36,799 nt of DNA from CAZEQK01 sp964514395 (GTDB lineage: Bacteria; Bacillota; Bacilli; Tepidibacillales; Tepidibacillaceae), in the NCBI GenBank assembly GCA_964514395.1, contig CAZEQK010000035.1, positions 1 through 36,799 on the forward strand. The letters are read 5' to 3'. The position numbers and the translations under genes are program-made. Position 1 is the stretch's first letter, and every line of letters starts with the position of its first letter. Of the stretch, positions 6,280 to 14,242 are shown piece by piece. The notes under the pieces are model-generated. The model was not told the DNA's origin. It saw only the letters and a program-made list of their open reading frames with translations, and did not search any database.

Positions 6280-8033
6280 GATTGCACTCCCTGCTGGCTC
6301 TTTATCTGAAACCATACCTTTGTTCCTTTGTTCCTTTCACTCTCAATATGAAGTCCAGCATCCTGTCCATATAAACCAATTAAGCGTTGATGAACATTAT
6401 AGATACCAAAGCCTGTACCCTCTTCTGATGAAACACGATGATGTAATAGTTCTTTAATGCGATCTGGTGCAATTCCCACTCCATTATCCTCTATAGACAC
6501 ATAGATAGTATTCTCTTGATGGGTTGCTCGTATGATAATTTCGCCATGATGATTAATTCCTTTTAAGCCATGACGAATGGCATTTTCCACGATTGGCTGT
6601 AAGGTAAGTGGTGGTATGCTAAAATCTTCTGCTTCTTTATCTATATCTATTTCCACTTTTAATCGATCTGAAAACCTTGCTTGTTCAATGTCTAGATAAG
6701 ATCTGGTATGAGCAATCTCTTCACTGATACCAACTAGCTCATGCAATGAAGCATTTAAATTTTGCCTGAAAAAGTTTCCTAATTGAATCAGTAGCTTCCT
6801 AGCTAGGTTTGGTTTTGTACGAATAAGTGCAACTATCGTATTTAAAGAGTTAAATAAAAAATGAGGGTTCACCTGTGCCTGTAGCGCTTTTATTTCCGCA
6901 TTTGATACAAGCTTTGCTTGTTTTTCTGTTTCGACCACTTCTAGCTGATGTGATAATAGATTTCCCAATCCATTTGCTAGCTCTTGATCTACAAGACGAA
7001 TCTGTTTTGGGTTTGAAAAATAAAATTTAAGGACGCCAATAACCTCAGTCGATTTTTTTAACGGAACAATAATAGCTGCTTGCAATGAGCATTTAGGCTT
7101 TTCACAATGAATTTCTTCATTTGATTTAGCGACATAGCCTATAGAGTCCTTCAGAACCTTTTTCGTTGCCTCTGTGAGTAATGAATGTCCCGATATATGA
7201 TGATCATCTCCCAAACCAACATGGGATAGTATTTTAACCTTATCTGTAATGGAAACGGCTGAAACTCCAGTTGTCTTGAGTAGTAGTCTAGAGATTTCTG
7301 TTGCTGAATCCTCATCTAGTCCACGTCTTAGATGAAAGAGGGTTTGGTCTGCAATATGAAGGACCTTCTGTGCTTGATTTGCTTCGATACGATCCTCTTC
7401 ATGCACCACACTACGAATAATCGCTATAAAGATTGCTATACCAATACTATTGGCCACAATCATTGGGACAGAGATGACTTCTACCAGTGCCAATGCTTTA
7501 TCAAATGGCTTCGCAATAAGCAAAATAATAACCATTTGTAAGGTTTCAGCGACAAAGCCAGTTAAAAATGCAGTACCAGTAGATATCATCCTTCGATTTC
7601 CTAGCTTTTTATAGACAAAGCCAGCTAATAATCCTTCAGATACCGTAGATATCCCACAGGCTAAACCAGTAAAACCACCCAATAGCATCCGATGGATGGC
7701 AGCAATTAAGCCTGCGATTAAGCCAACACTAGGTCCACCTAATAAGCCAGCGATCACAACTCCAACCACCCTTGAATTAGCTATTGCTTCATTTAAGTTT
7801 AGATGAACTAAATTGGTTAACCAAATTCCCTGATTCTCAGGTCTAACGGCAATTCCTGTATAGGTACCGATAATACCAAAAACACCGAATAAAATGGCCA
7901 GCTTAATTCTTGCAGACTTGTCCATTTTATGATCGATGATATTGCGAAAGGAAACGGATCTAGTCAGAATAAAGGCAATAGTTACGATTAATCCTATCCT
8001 TTCAAGCATTAAAAGCAGTAAATGTAGCATCAT
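6276..8033 (-). CDS. lytS: LytS-family sensor histidine kinase
   Basis: A 585-residue membrane kinase. Residues about 1-210 are the multi-spanning 5TMR-LYT sensor module, including the Gly-rich AGLLGGPSVGLIAG segment. About 215-365 is a GAF-like domain, and the His kinase domain follows with NPHFLFNSLNTI (phosphoacceptor His about 391) and the ATPase segments NAIRHG and DNGVGI. The start codon follows AGGGAG by five bases; ATGATG gives two adjacent candidates. A small hairpin GGAGT/ACTCC (8088-8102) lies in its leader. It is coupled to lytT by a 4-bp overlap. By analogy with the BtsS/LytS group it may sense extracellular pyruvate, and it would act on cstA through LytT. Confidence 0.92.
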   Translation of the reverse strand: MMLHLLLLMLERIGLIVTIAFILTRSVSFRNIIDHKMDKSARIKLAILFGVFGIIGTYTGIAVRPENQGIWLTNLVHLNLNEAIANSRVVGVVIAGLLGGPSVGLIAGLIAAIHRMLLGGFTGLACGISTVSEGLLAGFVYKKLGNRRMISTGTAFLTGFVAETLQMVIILLIAKPFDKALALVEVISVPMIVANSIGIAIFIAIIRSVVHEEDRIEANQAQKVLHIADQTLFHLRRGLDEDSATEISRLLLKTTGVSAVSITDKVKILSHVGLGDDHHISGHSLLTEATKKVLKDSIGYVAKSNEEIHCEKPKCSLQAAIIVPLKKSTEVIGVLKFYFSNPKQIRLVDQELANGLGNLLSHQLEVVETEKQAKLVSNAEIKALQAQVNPHFLFNSLNTIVALIRTKPNLARKLLIQLGNFFRQNLNASLHELVGISEEIAHTRSYLDIEQARFSDRLKVEIDIDKEAEDFSIPPLTLQPIVENAIRHGLKGINHHGEIIIRATHQENTIYVSIEDNGVGIAPDRIKELLHHRVSSEEGTGFGIYNVHQRLIGLYGQDAGLHIESERNKGTKVWFQIKSQQGVQS

Positions 8034-8234
8034 GAAAACTCCCTAAACAAATAATATTTAATCAATGAGTTCAATGAACAATCAGGAGGAGTCTAAAACT
8101 CCATCGGAATGAAATTACACCTTATAATAAACTAACTGTTGAATAGTATACCGCTTATTTTTTTAAAATAAAATACCTTCAAGAAAGTTGTACCAAAGCT
8201 ATAATAGATATTTTTCAATAACATAATGATCATT

Positions 8235-8260
8235 AAAAAAGGGCACTCGATCGAGTGCCC
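8235..8260 (-). terminator. Terminator of the qcr / cupredoxin unit
   Basis: A 20-bp perfect palindrome built on GGGCACTCGA (8241-8260) is followed on the minus strand by six T residues. It ends the unit whose last gene is the cupredoxin lipoprotein. A second small stem, GTAGAC/GTCTAC (8269-8283), precedes it. Confidence 0.9.
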
Positions 8261-8330
8261 TCCAGTATGTAGACGAAGTCTACACAAGATTGATTAAAAG
8301 AAATCCGGCAAATAATATAATGCCATCATT

Positions 8331-9146
8331 TTACTGAACAACTATACTACCCATCATGTATCCATCATGTGCCATGGCCCAAGGATCACAAGGCTCATCA
8401 CATAACCAGTTAAAGGTTCCTGCTTTTTCAGGAGTAAATTTAAAGGTATTAACTGTTGCTTCACCCTCTTTTGTACTACCTGGAGCATCAAAATCAAAGC
8501 CTAATTCTTCTGAAGTATAGGAATGCTTTGCATCATCGAAATTGTAGATAGTTAATTCTACTGGCTGTCCTTTTAATAAAGTAATATTACCTGGGATAAA
8601 TGCATCGTGTAGCTCTCCATCTTCTCCAAGTACATAATCCGCGTTGATGACTAATGAAACATATTGTGTTTTATTGGTAGCTGGTAATACAGTAATATTT
8701 CCTTTCATATACCCATCATGTGCCATTGCCCATTGACCTGCTTCTTGATCACAAGGATCAGCGCAATACCAAGAATAAGTACCTGCTTTTTTAGGTGTAA
8801 AGGTATAGAGTGTTTCAGCAGCTTGCCCCTCTTTTACACTTGCCTTGATTTTAACATCCATACCAAGCTCATCAGAAGTATAGGTATGAGTCATCTCATC
8901 AAAATTATAAAAATGTATTGTAACTGGCTGTCCTTCTGTCACCTTTATATCCCCATTTATAAAGGCATCATGTAGCTTTCCATCTGGTCCTAACTTTGCA
9001 CCTGGTTCCACCGTAACATAAAGATTTTGTACACTTTTTTGCTGGTCTGCAGATGTTTTTTGAGTTGCTGAACAACCTGCAAGGATACCGATCCCCAACA
9101 TACCAATGGCTGCCATAAGCATTAATCTTATCATCCATTTTTTCAT
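8331..9146 (-). CDS. Lipoprotein with two tandem CuA-like cupredoxin domains
   Basis: A 271-residue exported lipoprotein. Residues 1-25 form a lipoprotein signal peptide with lipobox LAGC (Cys25). Two homologous domains follow (about 42-155 and 162-271), each opening with an LHDAFI-x-G motif. Domain 1 has His87 and then Cys128-x3-Cys132-x10-His143-x3-Met147; domain 2 has His208 and then Cys249-x3-Cys253-x6-His260-x3-Met264. Two cysteines spaced by three, plus His and Met, are the ligand set of the binuclear CuA centre of cytochrome oxidase subunit II and N2O reductase; a blue copper site has only one Cys. The Cys-to-His spacing is longer than in those enzymes. It lies downstream of the qcr genes and ends at a strong terminator, suggesting an electron-transfer role outside the membrane. 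Copper chaperone or storage is the alternative. Confidence 0.75.
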   Translation of the reverse strand: MKKWMIRLMLMAAIGMLGIGILAGCSATQKTSADQQKSVQNLYVTVEPGAKLGPDGKLHDAFINGDIKVTEGQPVTIHFYNFDEMTHTYTSDELGMDVKIKASVKEGQAAETLYTFTPKKAGTYSWYCADPCDQEAGQWAMAHDGYMKGNITVLPATNKTQYVSLVINADYVLGEDGELHDAFIPGNITLLKGQPVELTIYNFDDAKHSYTSEELGFDFDAPGSTKEGEATVNTFKFTPEKAGTFNWLCDEPCDPWAMAHDGYMMGSIVVQ

Positions 9147-9225
9147 TTTTACGTACTCCCCTTTTTCTAATTAATTATTTTTTAGGATTTTCTTCCCCTA
9201 AAAACACTGTTATGTGTAAAACAAC

Positions 9226-9447
9226 TTACAATGAAACTTTATATTGTTTTATTGCATCAATGAAAGCTTCTTCTGAGATCTTACCGTTTAGCGTTACTTC
9301 TTTATTTATTAGTACAACTGGAATAAGGCTGCGATATTTTTCTAATAATACTTGGTTATGTGATTTTTTGAGTAGATTTCTAATTTTATCAATAGTTAAA
9401 CCTTCTTTTCCAAGATACCAAGAGGTTTTTTTACCTTGCCATTTTGT
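9226..9447 (-). pseudogene. Glutaredoxin/thioredoxin-like C-terminal fragment
   Basis: An open frame of 73 codons without an ATG, GTG or TTG start overlaps the end of the small membrane protein gene by 52 bases. Its translation contains LLEKYRSLIPVVLINKE and LNGKISEEAFIDAIKQY. This fits the cis-proline IPVV strand and C-terminal helix of glutaredoxin-like (DUF836-type) proteins, but the N-terminal CxxC half is missing. AGAAGG occurs 7 bases before an in-frame ATT at 9393, so a 55-residue product from a rare start codon is just possible. A decayed gene, or one disrupted by frameshift, is the more likely reading. Confidence 0.45.
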
Positions 9448-9611
9448 TTATCCTTGCTATATATTTCTCTTGCGACTCCTATCAAACCAATGACCGATCC
9501 AGCACTACCTAACCAAAAAATCCAATTCAATTCAGATATATATTGTCCAATAGCATTAAGCCCCCATGTCGCAATACCCAACCAAAAGAACATCTTTAGC
9601 ATGATTCTCAA
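9396..9611 (-). CDS. Small two-helix membrane protein following qcrC
   Basis: A protein of about 71 residues with two hydrophobic segments (FFWLGIATWGLNAIG and WIFWLGSAGSVIGLIGV) and a charged C-terminal tail. I do not recognise the family. It starts 23 bp after qcrC and is probably in the same transcript. The TTG at 9611 has GGGGAG 8 bases upstream; the ATG at 9602, three codons further in, is a reasonable alternative, and the GTG at 9620 is too close to that site. Its position suggests a small accessory subunit or assembly factor of the bc complex, but nothing in the sequence proves this. Confidence 0.55.
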   Translation of the reverse strand: MRIMLKMFFWLGIATWGLNAIGQYISELNWIFWLGSAGSVIGLIGVAREIYSKDKQNGKVKKPLGILEKKV

Positions 9612-9634
9612 CCTAACCACTCCCCTAAAAGAGA

Positions 9635-10015
9635 TTATTCTAATAAAACCATAAAGGTAAATATGATCGCTACAACAAAAACCAGCGCAAAAATAGTACT
9701 AGAAATAGGTCTTTGTTGTGGACGCCTCTTATCACTTTTATCCAACCATGGTATTGCAAATAAGGCCAAAAAGACTAATACAGGTGCTAAGATACCTAAT
9801 AGTTTTGGCAGCTTTTTCAACATTTCGTACATCCAAAGAAAATACCATTCTGGTAGTATATGGGCTGGTGTTTTTTGTGGATTAGCAGGTGCTCCTAATT
9901 CTCTAGGATACAAAGATGCTAATATGAAAATCACACCGACAAATACTAAGGCTAACGCTATTTCTGTCAAAATATGATTAGGAATAAAAGGGATGCTTTT
10001 CTTTTTAGAATTCAT
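9635..10015 (-). CDS. qcrC: Cytochrome b subunit IV (PetD-like) of the bc complex, without cytochrome c domain
   Basis: A 126-residue protein with three membrane segments, equivalent to PetD of cytochrome b6f and to the N-terminal half of Bacillus QcrC. The quinol-oxidation signature PEWYFLW lies at about 55-61. Bacillus QcrC is about 255 residues because it carries a fused cytochrome c domain with CxxCH; that domain is absent here, and the protein stops in a normal hydrophobic C-terminus. No CxxCH protein is encoded in the rest of the cluster. GGTGGTG lies 5 bases before the ATG. It follows qcrB by 11 bp. The symbol is used by position; petD would describe the domain better. Confidence 0.9.
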   Translation of the reverse strand: MNSKKKSIPFIPNHILTEIALALVFVGVIFILASLYPRELGAPANPQKTPAHILPEWYFLWMYEMLKKLPKLLGILAPVLVFLALFAIPWLDKSDKRRPQQRPISSTIFALVFVVAIIFTFMVLLE

Positions 10016-10026
10016 TTTTTCACCAC

Positions 10027-10668
10027 CTAAAGTTCATCTGAAATACCCTGAACTCTGATCATAATAAAGTGAAATACCATGAGAATGACTATAATGATTG
10101 GTAAAATCACAACATGGCTAATAAAGAATCTTGTTAGTGTATGATCAGAAATCTTTAAACCTCCTCGTAATAAAACCATGACATATTTTCCAACGAAAGG
10201 CACACCACCAGCAATCTCGGTCCCCACTGTTGATGCCCAATATCCAACTTGATCCCAAGGAAGAATATATCCAGTAAAGCCAAAGCCTAATGTAACAATG
10301 AACAACAAAACACCTACGACCCAATTTAATTCACGGGGCTTTTTGAATGAACCTGTATAGAAAACCCGAATCATATGCACGATAATTAACACGATCATAA
10401 GATTAGCTGTCCAATGATGAATACTTCTAACTACCGCCCCAAATCGCACCTCATTCATAATGAACTCAACACTTGAGTGAGCAGTTGCAGGAGTAGGCTG
10501 ATAATAGGTGGCTAAAAAGATCCCTGTAATTGCTAGGATAAGAAAGGACATAAATGTTAGTCCACCAAAGCAATATATTGGATTTAACGCATGCCTTGGA
10601 ACCTGATGATTCGCAAATTTATCCCATTTTTCAGTAGTACCAAATCTCTCATCTAACCATTCCTTCAC
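10027..10668 (-). CDS. qcrB: Menaquinol:acceptor oxidoreductase cytochrome b6 subunit
   Basis: A 213-residue, four-helix cytochrome b6. The heme ligands fit the family spacing: His84 and His98 (14 apart) with His185 and His200 (15 apart), as in b6. Cys33 in IYCFGG corresponds to the cysteine that binds the extra heme ci/cn in b6f and in Bacillus QcrB. The start is a GTG at 10668 that abuts the qcrA stop (TAGGTG), with GGGAG 8 bases upstream. It works in the membrane with QcrA and QcrC to oxidise menaquinol. Confidence 0.95.
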   Translation of the reverse strand: MKEWLDERFGTTEKWDKFANHQVPRHALNPIYCFGGLTFMSFLILAITGIFLATYYQPTPATAHSSVEFIMNEVRFGAVVRSIHHWTANLMIVLIIVHMIRVFYTGSFKKPRELNWVVGVLLFIVTLGFGFTGYILPWDQVGYWASTVGTEIAGGVPFVGKYVMVLLRGGLKISDHTLTRFFISHVVILPIIIVILMVFHFIMIRVQGISDEL

Positions 10669-11136
10669 CTAAATCACTCCCTTCCCTTGTACCCAAATCT
10701 CCCCATTTTTTTGGGAAACATCTAATACATACAAATGCTTTGGAGGTGGCCCTGACACGACATTTCCATTCACATCGTATTTACCTCCATGACACGGACA
10801 TTCAAAGAGCTTATCCTTTTCTGTCCAATGTACGATGCAGCCTAAATGAGTACATTTGAGATAAAAGGCTTTATATTTATTTTCAGATAAATGTAGTAAG
10901 GCAGCAGGTGTCCCATTGTATGGAAAGGTAACCACTTTTCCCACTGGAACATCCTTTACATCAGCTACCTTTAAAGGATCAGGTAATTTTGTCATCGATG
11001 CTGGTGGATAAATGTATTGAGCTGCAGCAAATAAGGTCATTCCAGCAATACCCACCGTAGTTAAACCAGTCATTTTAGTTAGAAACTTTCTACGTGTTAT
11101 CTTTACATTCTTTAAATTGACATCCTTATTATTCAT
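10669..11136 (-). CDS. qcrA: Rieske iron-sulfur protein of the bc complex
   Basis: The Rieske subunit, about 155 residues. The N-terminus has a Tat-type twin-arginine motif (TRRKFLTKM) followed by one membrane helix. The cluster-binding boxes are CTHLGC and CPCHGGKYD, and the SGPPPKHL loop is intact. The ATG at 11136 is chosen because it overlaps the end of the preceding small gene (8-bp overlap) and follows GGTG; upstream in-frame codons belong to that gene. Rieske proteins of this type are exported folded by the Tat system, and a tatA gene lies three genes upstream on the same strand. Confidence 0.95.
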   Translation of the reverse strand: MNNKDVNLKNVKITRRKFLTKMTGLTTVGIAGMTLFAAAQYIYPPASMTKLPDPLKVADVKDVPVGKVVTFPYNGTPAALLHLSENKYKAFYLKCTHLGCIVHWTEKDKLFECPCHGGKYDVNGNVVSGPPPKHLYVLDVSQKNGEIWVQGKGVI

Positions 11137-11341
11137 GATTCTCAACACCTTTGTCTGGAAACATCGTGTAGCGATAAGCAAAGATAATTAGTCCGAAGAG
11201 AACAAAGATAATACCTACATATAGCGCAACACTTCTATAATCACCTATAATCCAGTAGTTCGTTCCGATGGCAGCCATAAGTACGCTGACACCTATCAGA
11301 ATGGAAACAATTATCAAACCCCTTTTTAATTCTTCCATCAT
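11129..11341 (-). CDS. Small membrane protein opening the qcrABC cluster
   Basis: A 70-residue protein with two membrane segments (GLIIVSILIGVSVLMAAIG and ALYVGIIFVLFGLIIFAY) and a short charged tail. I do not recognise the family. AAAGGGTGG stands five bases before the ATG at 11341, better than the GTG at 11350. Its stop overlaps the qcrA start, so it is translationally coupled to the Rieske subunit, which argues for a role in the complex or its assembly. Bacillus has other small genes (ypiA, ypiB, ypiF) before qcrA; this one is not clearly one of them. Confidence 0.7.
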   Translation of the reverse strand: MMEELKRGLIIVSILIGVSVLMAAIGTNYWIIGDYRSVALYVGIIFVLFGLIIFAYRYTMFPDKGVENHE

Positions 11342-11447
11342 ATTAGCCACCCTTTCTGAAAATCATTTCCCCCAAAACGATTACTTCATTATGACTGAAT
11401 CTGATTTCACCACCCTTCAAGCAATTTCTTTCAACTCGCTGCTTACT

Positions 11448-11636
11448 TTAATCATTATTTTTTTTCTGTGAATCATGCTGGTCACTATCAATCATCTCTC
11501 TTGCCGCACTTTTGAACTCCTTTAATGTCTTTCCCACTACTTTACCTAACTCAGGTAGTTTATTAGGGCCAAATACGATTAATGCGACAATCAAAATCAG
11601 TATCAAGCCTGGAATACCGATATTGGAAAACGGCAT
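11448..11636 (-). CDS. tatA: Twin-arginine translocase subunit TatA
   Basis: A 62-residue TatA/E-type protein. It has a short N-terminal membrane helix (IPGLILILIVALIVF), the FGPNKLPELG hinge, and an amphipathic helix (VGKTLKEFKSAAREMI) with a charged tail. The ATG at 11636 has GGGGAT 8 bases upstream and gives the usual MPFSNIG-type start; the ATG at 11645 would run into that site. It lies about 106 bp upstream of the qcr genes on the same strand, and the Rieske protein there needs Tat export. No tatC is in the window. Confidence 0.92.
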   Translation of the reverse strand: MPFSNIGIPGLILILIVALIVFGPNKLPELGKVVGKTLKEFKSAAREMIDSDQHDSQKKNND

Positions 11637-11710
11637 ATTTTTCATCCCCAATCACGAGTTTGTGAATTACTGTATATAAATTGTGTTTATCTCTTTCGTT
11701 TAAATCTAAA

Positions 11711-11739
11711 ATAACAAAAGATTATCACTAAATTATCAA
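11711..11739 (-). promoter_or_regulatory. Candidate promoter of the tatA-qcr unit with direct repeats
   Basis: On the minus strand, TTGATA (11739-11734) and TGTTAT (11716-11711) are 17 bp apart. The -35 region overlaps two direct repeats ATTATCA (plus strand 11721-11727 and 11732-11738), 11 bp apart, that is, one helical turn. That layout suits an OmpR-type regulator, such as the one encoded at 13325-14029. The -10 match is only fair. Confidence 0.35.
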
Positions 11740-11821
11740 CAAATTGTAAACATTGTCATGAATATTTTGTGAACTAGTAATCAATCTTTCCACAGTGACA
11801 ATAGGTTTAAATTGGGAAATT

Positions 11822-11857
11822 AAAAGGATCACTGTTATTAAACAGAGATCCTTTTTT
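11822..11857. terminator. Terminator after the histidine kinase gene
   Basis: The arms AAAAGGATC (11822-11830) and GATCCTTTT (11847-11855), with an inner CTGTT/AACAG stem, form a long hairpin. The T run is longer on the plus strand (11852-11857) than on the minus (four), but the hairpin follows the minus-strand kinase gene and no plus gene precedes it. Confidence 0.7.
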
Positions 11858-11922
11858 GTAAGTCTACAAATAGGTACCTTCGAAAATTAGTCCTTTTCGA
11901 TGCGTTGAAAAATTTGTTTCAT

Positions 11923-13332
11923 TTAAATTGGCAATGTTATCATAAAGGTAGTTCCTTGATTCAGTTTAGAAGATACTTCAATTTCACCCTCGTGAGCCTT
12001 TACTAATTCTTTAACAATGGCTAAACCCAAACCTGTCCCACCTGGTCCAGGAGTTCGAACCTTATCCACTTTATAAAATCTGTCCCAAATAAAAGGTATA
12101 TCCTGTTCTGATATGCCGCAGCCGGTATCTGAAATTAAAATGATTGCTTTATTTTTTTTCTTAATGGTTTTTGCTTTGATTTTTCCACCCATCTGTGTGA
12201 ATTTCGTTGCATTATCTAATAAATTGGTAAATATCTGTTCCATTCGAAAGCTGTCTGCCATGATCCAGATAGGTTCATCGCTTATATCAACTATTATTTC
12301 AAAGTTCTTCTTTTCGAATATAGCAGCCATTTGAACAATCACTCTTCTTAATGTTTCATTGATATCTATTTTTGACTTATACAAGGTAAAGGTATTGGCT
12401 TCAATACTTGATAAATCCAGTAGCTCTTGAATTAAACGTGACATATTGCTTGTTTTATCTAATGCAGCTACAACATGCTCTTCCATCGCATCTAGATTTT
12501 GTATTTTTTTATCGTTGATACTTTCTAATAGCCCAGATATAAAGGTGATGGGAGATCGTAATTCATGGGATACATTGGATATAAAATCCCTACGTATCTG
12601 TTCTGTTTTTTTTAATTCATCCGCCATATAATTAAAGTTTTTTGCTAGCTGCGATATTTCATCCTCACCCTTCACCGTGATTTTTGTCGCAAACTCTCCC
12701 TTTGCTATTTTCAATGCTTCTTTATTGATCTGCTTTAAAGGGTTGGTAATATGCTTAGTTAAAAAATAGGTGAAAAAAGCAGCTATGATAATCGCGGTTA
12801 TCGCTGCTACTAATATAAATTTTTGAATTTGTACCATGCTATTTTGAATATCATACACGGTCGAATGAAAGGAGACAGCTCCAATATATTTACCATTATA
12901 TTGAATTGGTACGGCTACTGATAAAGTCGTATCACTATCAAGAATGAGAGATTTAGTATCTTTATATATAACTTGTCCAGCAATCACCTTCGTCCATTCT
13001 TCCTTTGTAAATGGGTCCTCTTCAGCAAAATGCTCATAGGGCCTCAGCTCACTATACTCTTCCCCCTTTGTATCTAATATAACGATTTCTGCATTTAAAT
13101 AATTCTCTTTATCCTCTAGCTCCTTATTCATTGTCTTCCAGTCAATTTGTCCTTGAAGATAATCCGTTACAACCTTACTAACTTCATGCCCATGGGTGAT
13201 TAAGGTCTTTACCTTTTCTTTATAGTAATAATCCTGAAAAATGTAATTTAACATGATCCCTAGTAGCATAATAACGACAATAATAATCGTTAAAAAGCTA
13301 AGCATCAATCTACTTGCTAGACTTTTAGGCAT
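11923..13332 (-). CDS. Membrane sensor histidine kinase of an OmpR-type system
   Basis: A 469-residue kinase. Membrane helix 1 (about 9-31) and helix 2 (about 170-192) flank an extracellular sensor of about 140 residues, probably a single Cache-like fold. A HAMP linker follows (about 193-245), then HisKA with NVSHELRSPI (His256) and HATPase with NLLDNATKF, DTGCGI and GTGLGLAIV. There is no PAS domain, unlike ResE or WalK. The ATG at 13332 overlaps the stop of the response regulator by 8 bp, so the two are coupled. The signal is unknown. The tatA-qcr unit next door is a possible target by position only. Confidence 0.9.
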   Translation of the reverse strand: MPKSLASRLMLSFLTIIIVVIMLLGIMLNYIFQDYYYKEKVKTLITHGHEVSKVVTDYLQGQIDWKTMNKELEDKENYLNAEIVILDTKGEEYSELRPYEHFAEEDPFTKEEWTKVIAGQVIYKDTKSLILDSDTTLSVAVPIQYNGKYIGAVSFHSTVYDIQNSMVQIQKFILVAAITAIIIAAFFTYFLTKHITNPLKQINKEALKIAKGEFATKITVKGEDEISQLAKNFNYMADELKKTEQIRRDFISNVSHELRSPITFISGLLESINDKKIQNLDAMEEHVVAALDKTSNMSRLIQELLDLSSIEANTFTLYKSKIDINETLRRVIVQMAAIFEKKNFEIIVDISDEPIWIMADSFRMEQIFTNLLDNATKFTQMGGKIKAKTIKKKNKAIILISDTGCGISEQDIPFIWDRFYKVDKVRTPGPGGTGLGLAIVKELVKAHEGEIEVSSKLNQGTTFMITLPI

Positions 13333-14029
13333 GGTCCCTATTCACCTCAAATTTATATCCTACTCCCCAAACCGTTTTGATTCTTATATGAATCTCATCA
13401 CTACATATTTTCTTACGTATTCGATCAATATGGACATCAATGGTCCTTGTTGAGCCAGGAAAATCATATCCCCATACCTCATCAAGAAGCTGTTGCCTTG
13501 TAAAGACTTGGTTTGGATGAAAGGCTAAATAATATAAGACCTCTAATTCCTTTGGTGGAAGATGAAAAACCTTATCCCTTATTTTCACATAATATTCATT
13601 CATATTAATAACGAAATTTGGAAAGATAATTTGTTTATTTAGGATGGACTTTGGATTATAACGCCTTAATATTGCTCGCATACGTGCAATAAGTTCTCGA
13701 AAGTTAAACGGTTTTACGATATAATCATCAGCCCCAATTTCTAATCCAAGGATTTTATCAATCGGTTCTCCTTTTGCTGTTAGCATTAGGATTGGAACAT
13801 CACTTATCCTACGAATTTCTTTACACACCTTCCACCCATCTTGCTTAGGAAGCATAATATCTAATAATACAAGATTTGGTGCATACTCTTTAAATTTTTC
13901 TAGTGCAGCTTCCCCATCATGGGCTAAGATGACTTCAAAATTTTCTTGTACTAAATAGGTCTTTATTAATTGGCATAAACTGTAATCATCATCTACAACC
14001 AAAACCATCTCTTTATTATTCGTTTCCAC
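13325..14029 (-). CDS. OmpR/PhoB-family response regulator
   Basis: A 234-residue regulator with a receiver domain (VVDDD, phosphoacceptor Asp57 in VLLDIML, Lys in IVKPF) and a C-terminal winged helix with the PPKELEVLYYLAFH and STRTIDVHIDRIRKKI segments of the Trans_reg_C family. The GTG at 14029 is chosen because AGGTGG lies six bases before it; further upstream codons have no ribosome binding site. It is the first gene of a two-gene operon with the kinase. It resembles the ResD/PhoP/WalR group in general, and I cannot place it more closely. Confidence 0.9.
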   Translation of the reverse strand: METNNKEMVLVVDDDYSLCQLIKTYLVQENFEVILAHDGEAALEKFKEYAPNLVLLDIMLPKQDGWKVCKEIRRISDVPILMLTAKGEPIDKILGLEIGADDYIVKPFNFRELIARMRAILRRYNPKSILNKQIIFPNFVINMNEYYVKIRDKVFHLPPKELEVLYYLAFHPNQVFTRQQLLDEVWGYDFPGSTRTIDVHIDRIRKKICSDEIHIRIKTVWGVGYKFEVNRDHA

Positions 14030-14080
14030 AAGGTTCCACCTCGAATAATATAGTGAAAGACTAGCCAATGAGTACTTTCA

Positions 14081-14110
14081 TCTATATTTTAGTTATATAC
14101 TTATTGTAAA
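14081..14110 (-). promoter_or_regulatory. Candidate promoter of the response regulator operon
   Basis: On the minus strand, TTTACA (14110-14105) and TATAGA (14086-14081) are 18 bp apart and would give a leader of about 45 nt. The match is moderate. Confidence 0.35.
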
Positions 14111-14190
14111 TCATTCATCTAACATATTGGTGAATTTTTACTAAAACTTGTTAATTTTGAATGAAAAATATGAATTATAGTGGTATGCCC

Positions 14191-14218
14191 TTGACTTTTT
14201 AACTAAAATGTTTATAAT
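14191..14218 (+). promoter_or_regulatory. Sigma-A promoter of the proS T-box transcript
   Basis: TTGACT (14191-14196) and TATAAT (14213-14218) are 16 bp apart, about 25 bp before the first helix of the T-box leader. Confidence 0.75.
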
Positions 14219-14242
14219 GTTAACCAATTACATCTATATAAA

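Noticed and set aside
9180..9200. Stem TTAGG/CCTAA after the glutaredoxin-like fragment considered as a terminator
   Set aside because: The stem is short and is followed by A residues, not T residues, on both strands.
9212..9977. Several plus-strand open frames opposite qcrC and its neighbour
   Set aside because: They lack ribosome binding sites and family features and are antisense to well-supported minus-strand genes.
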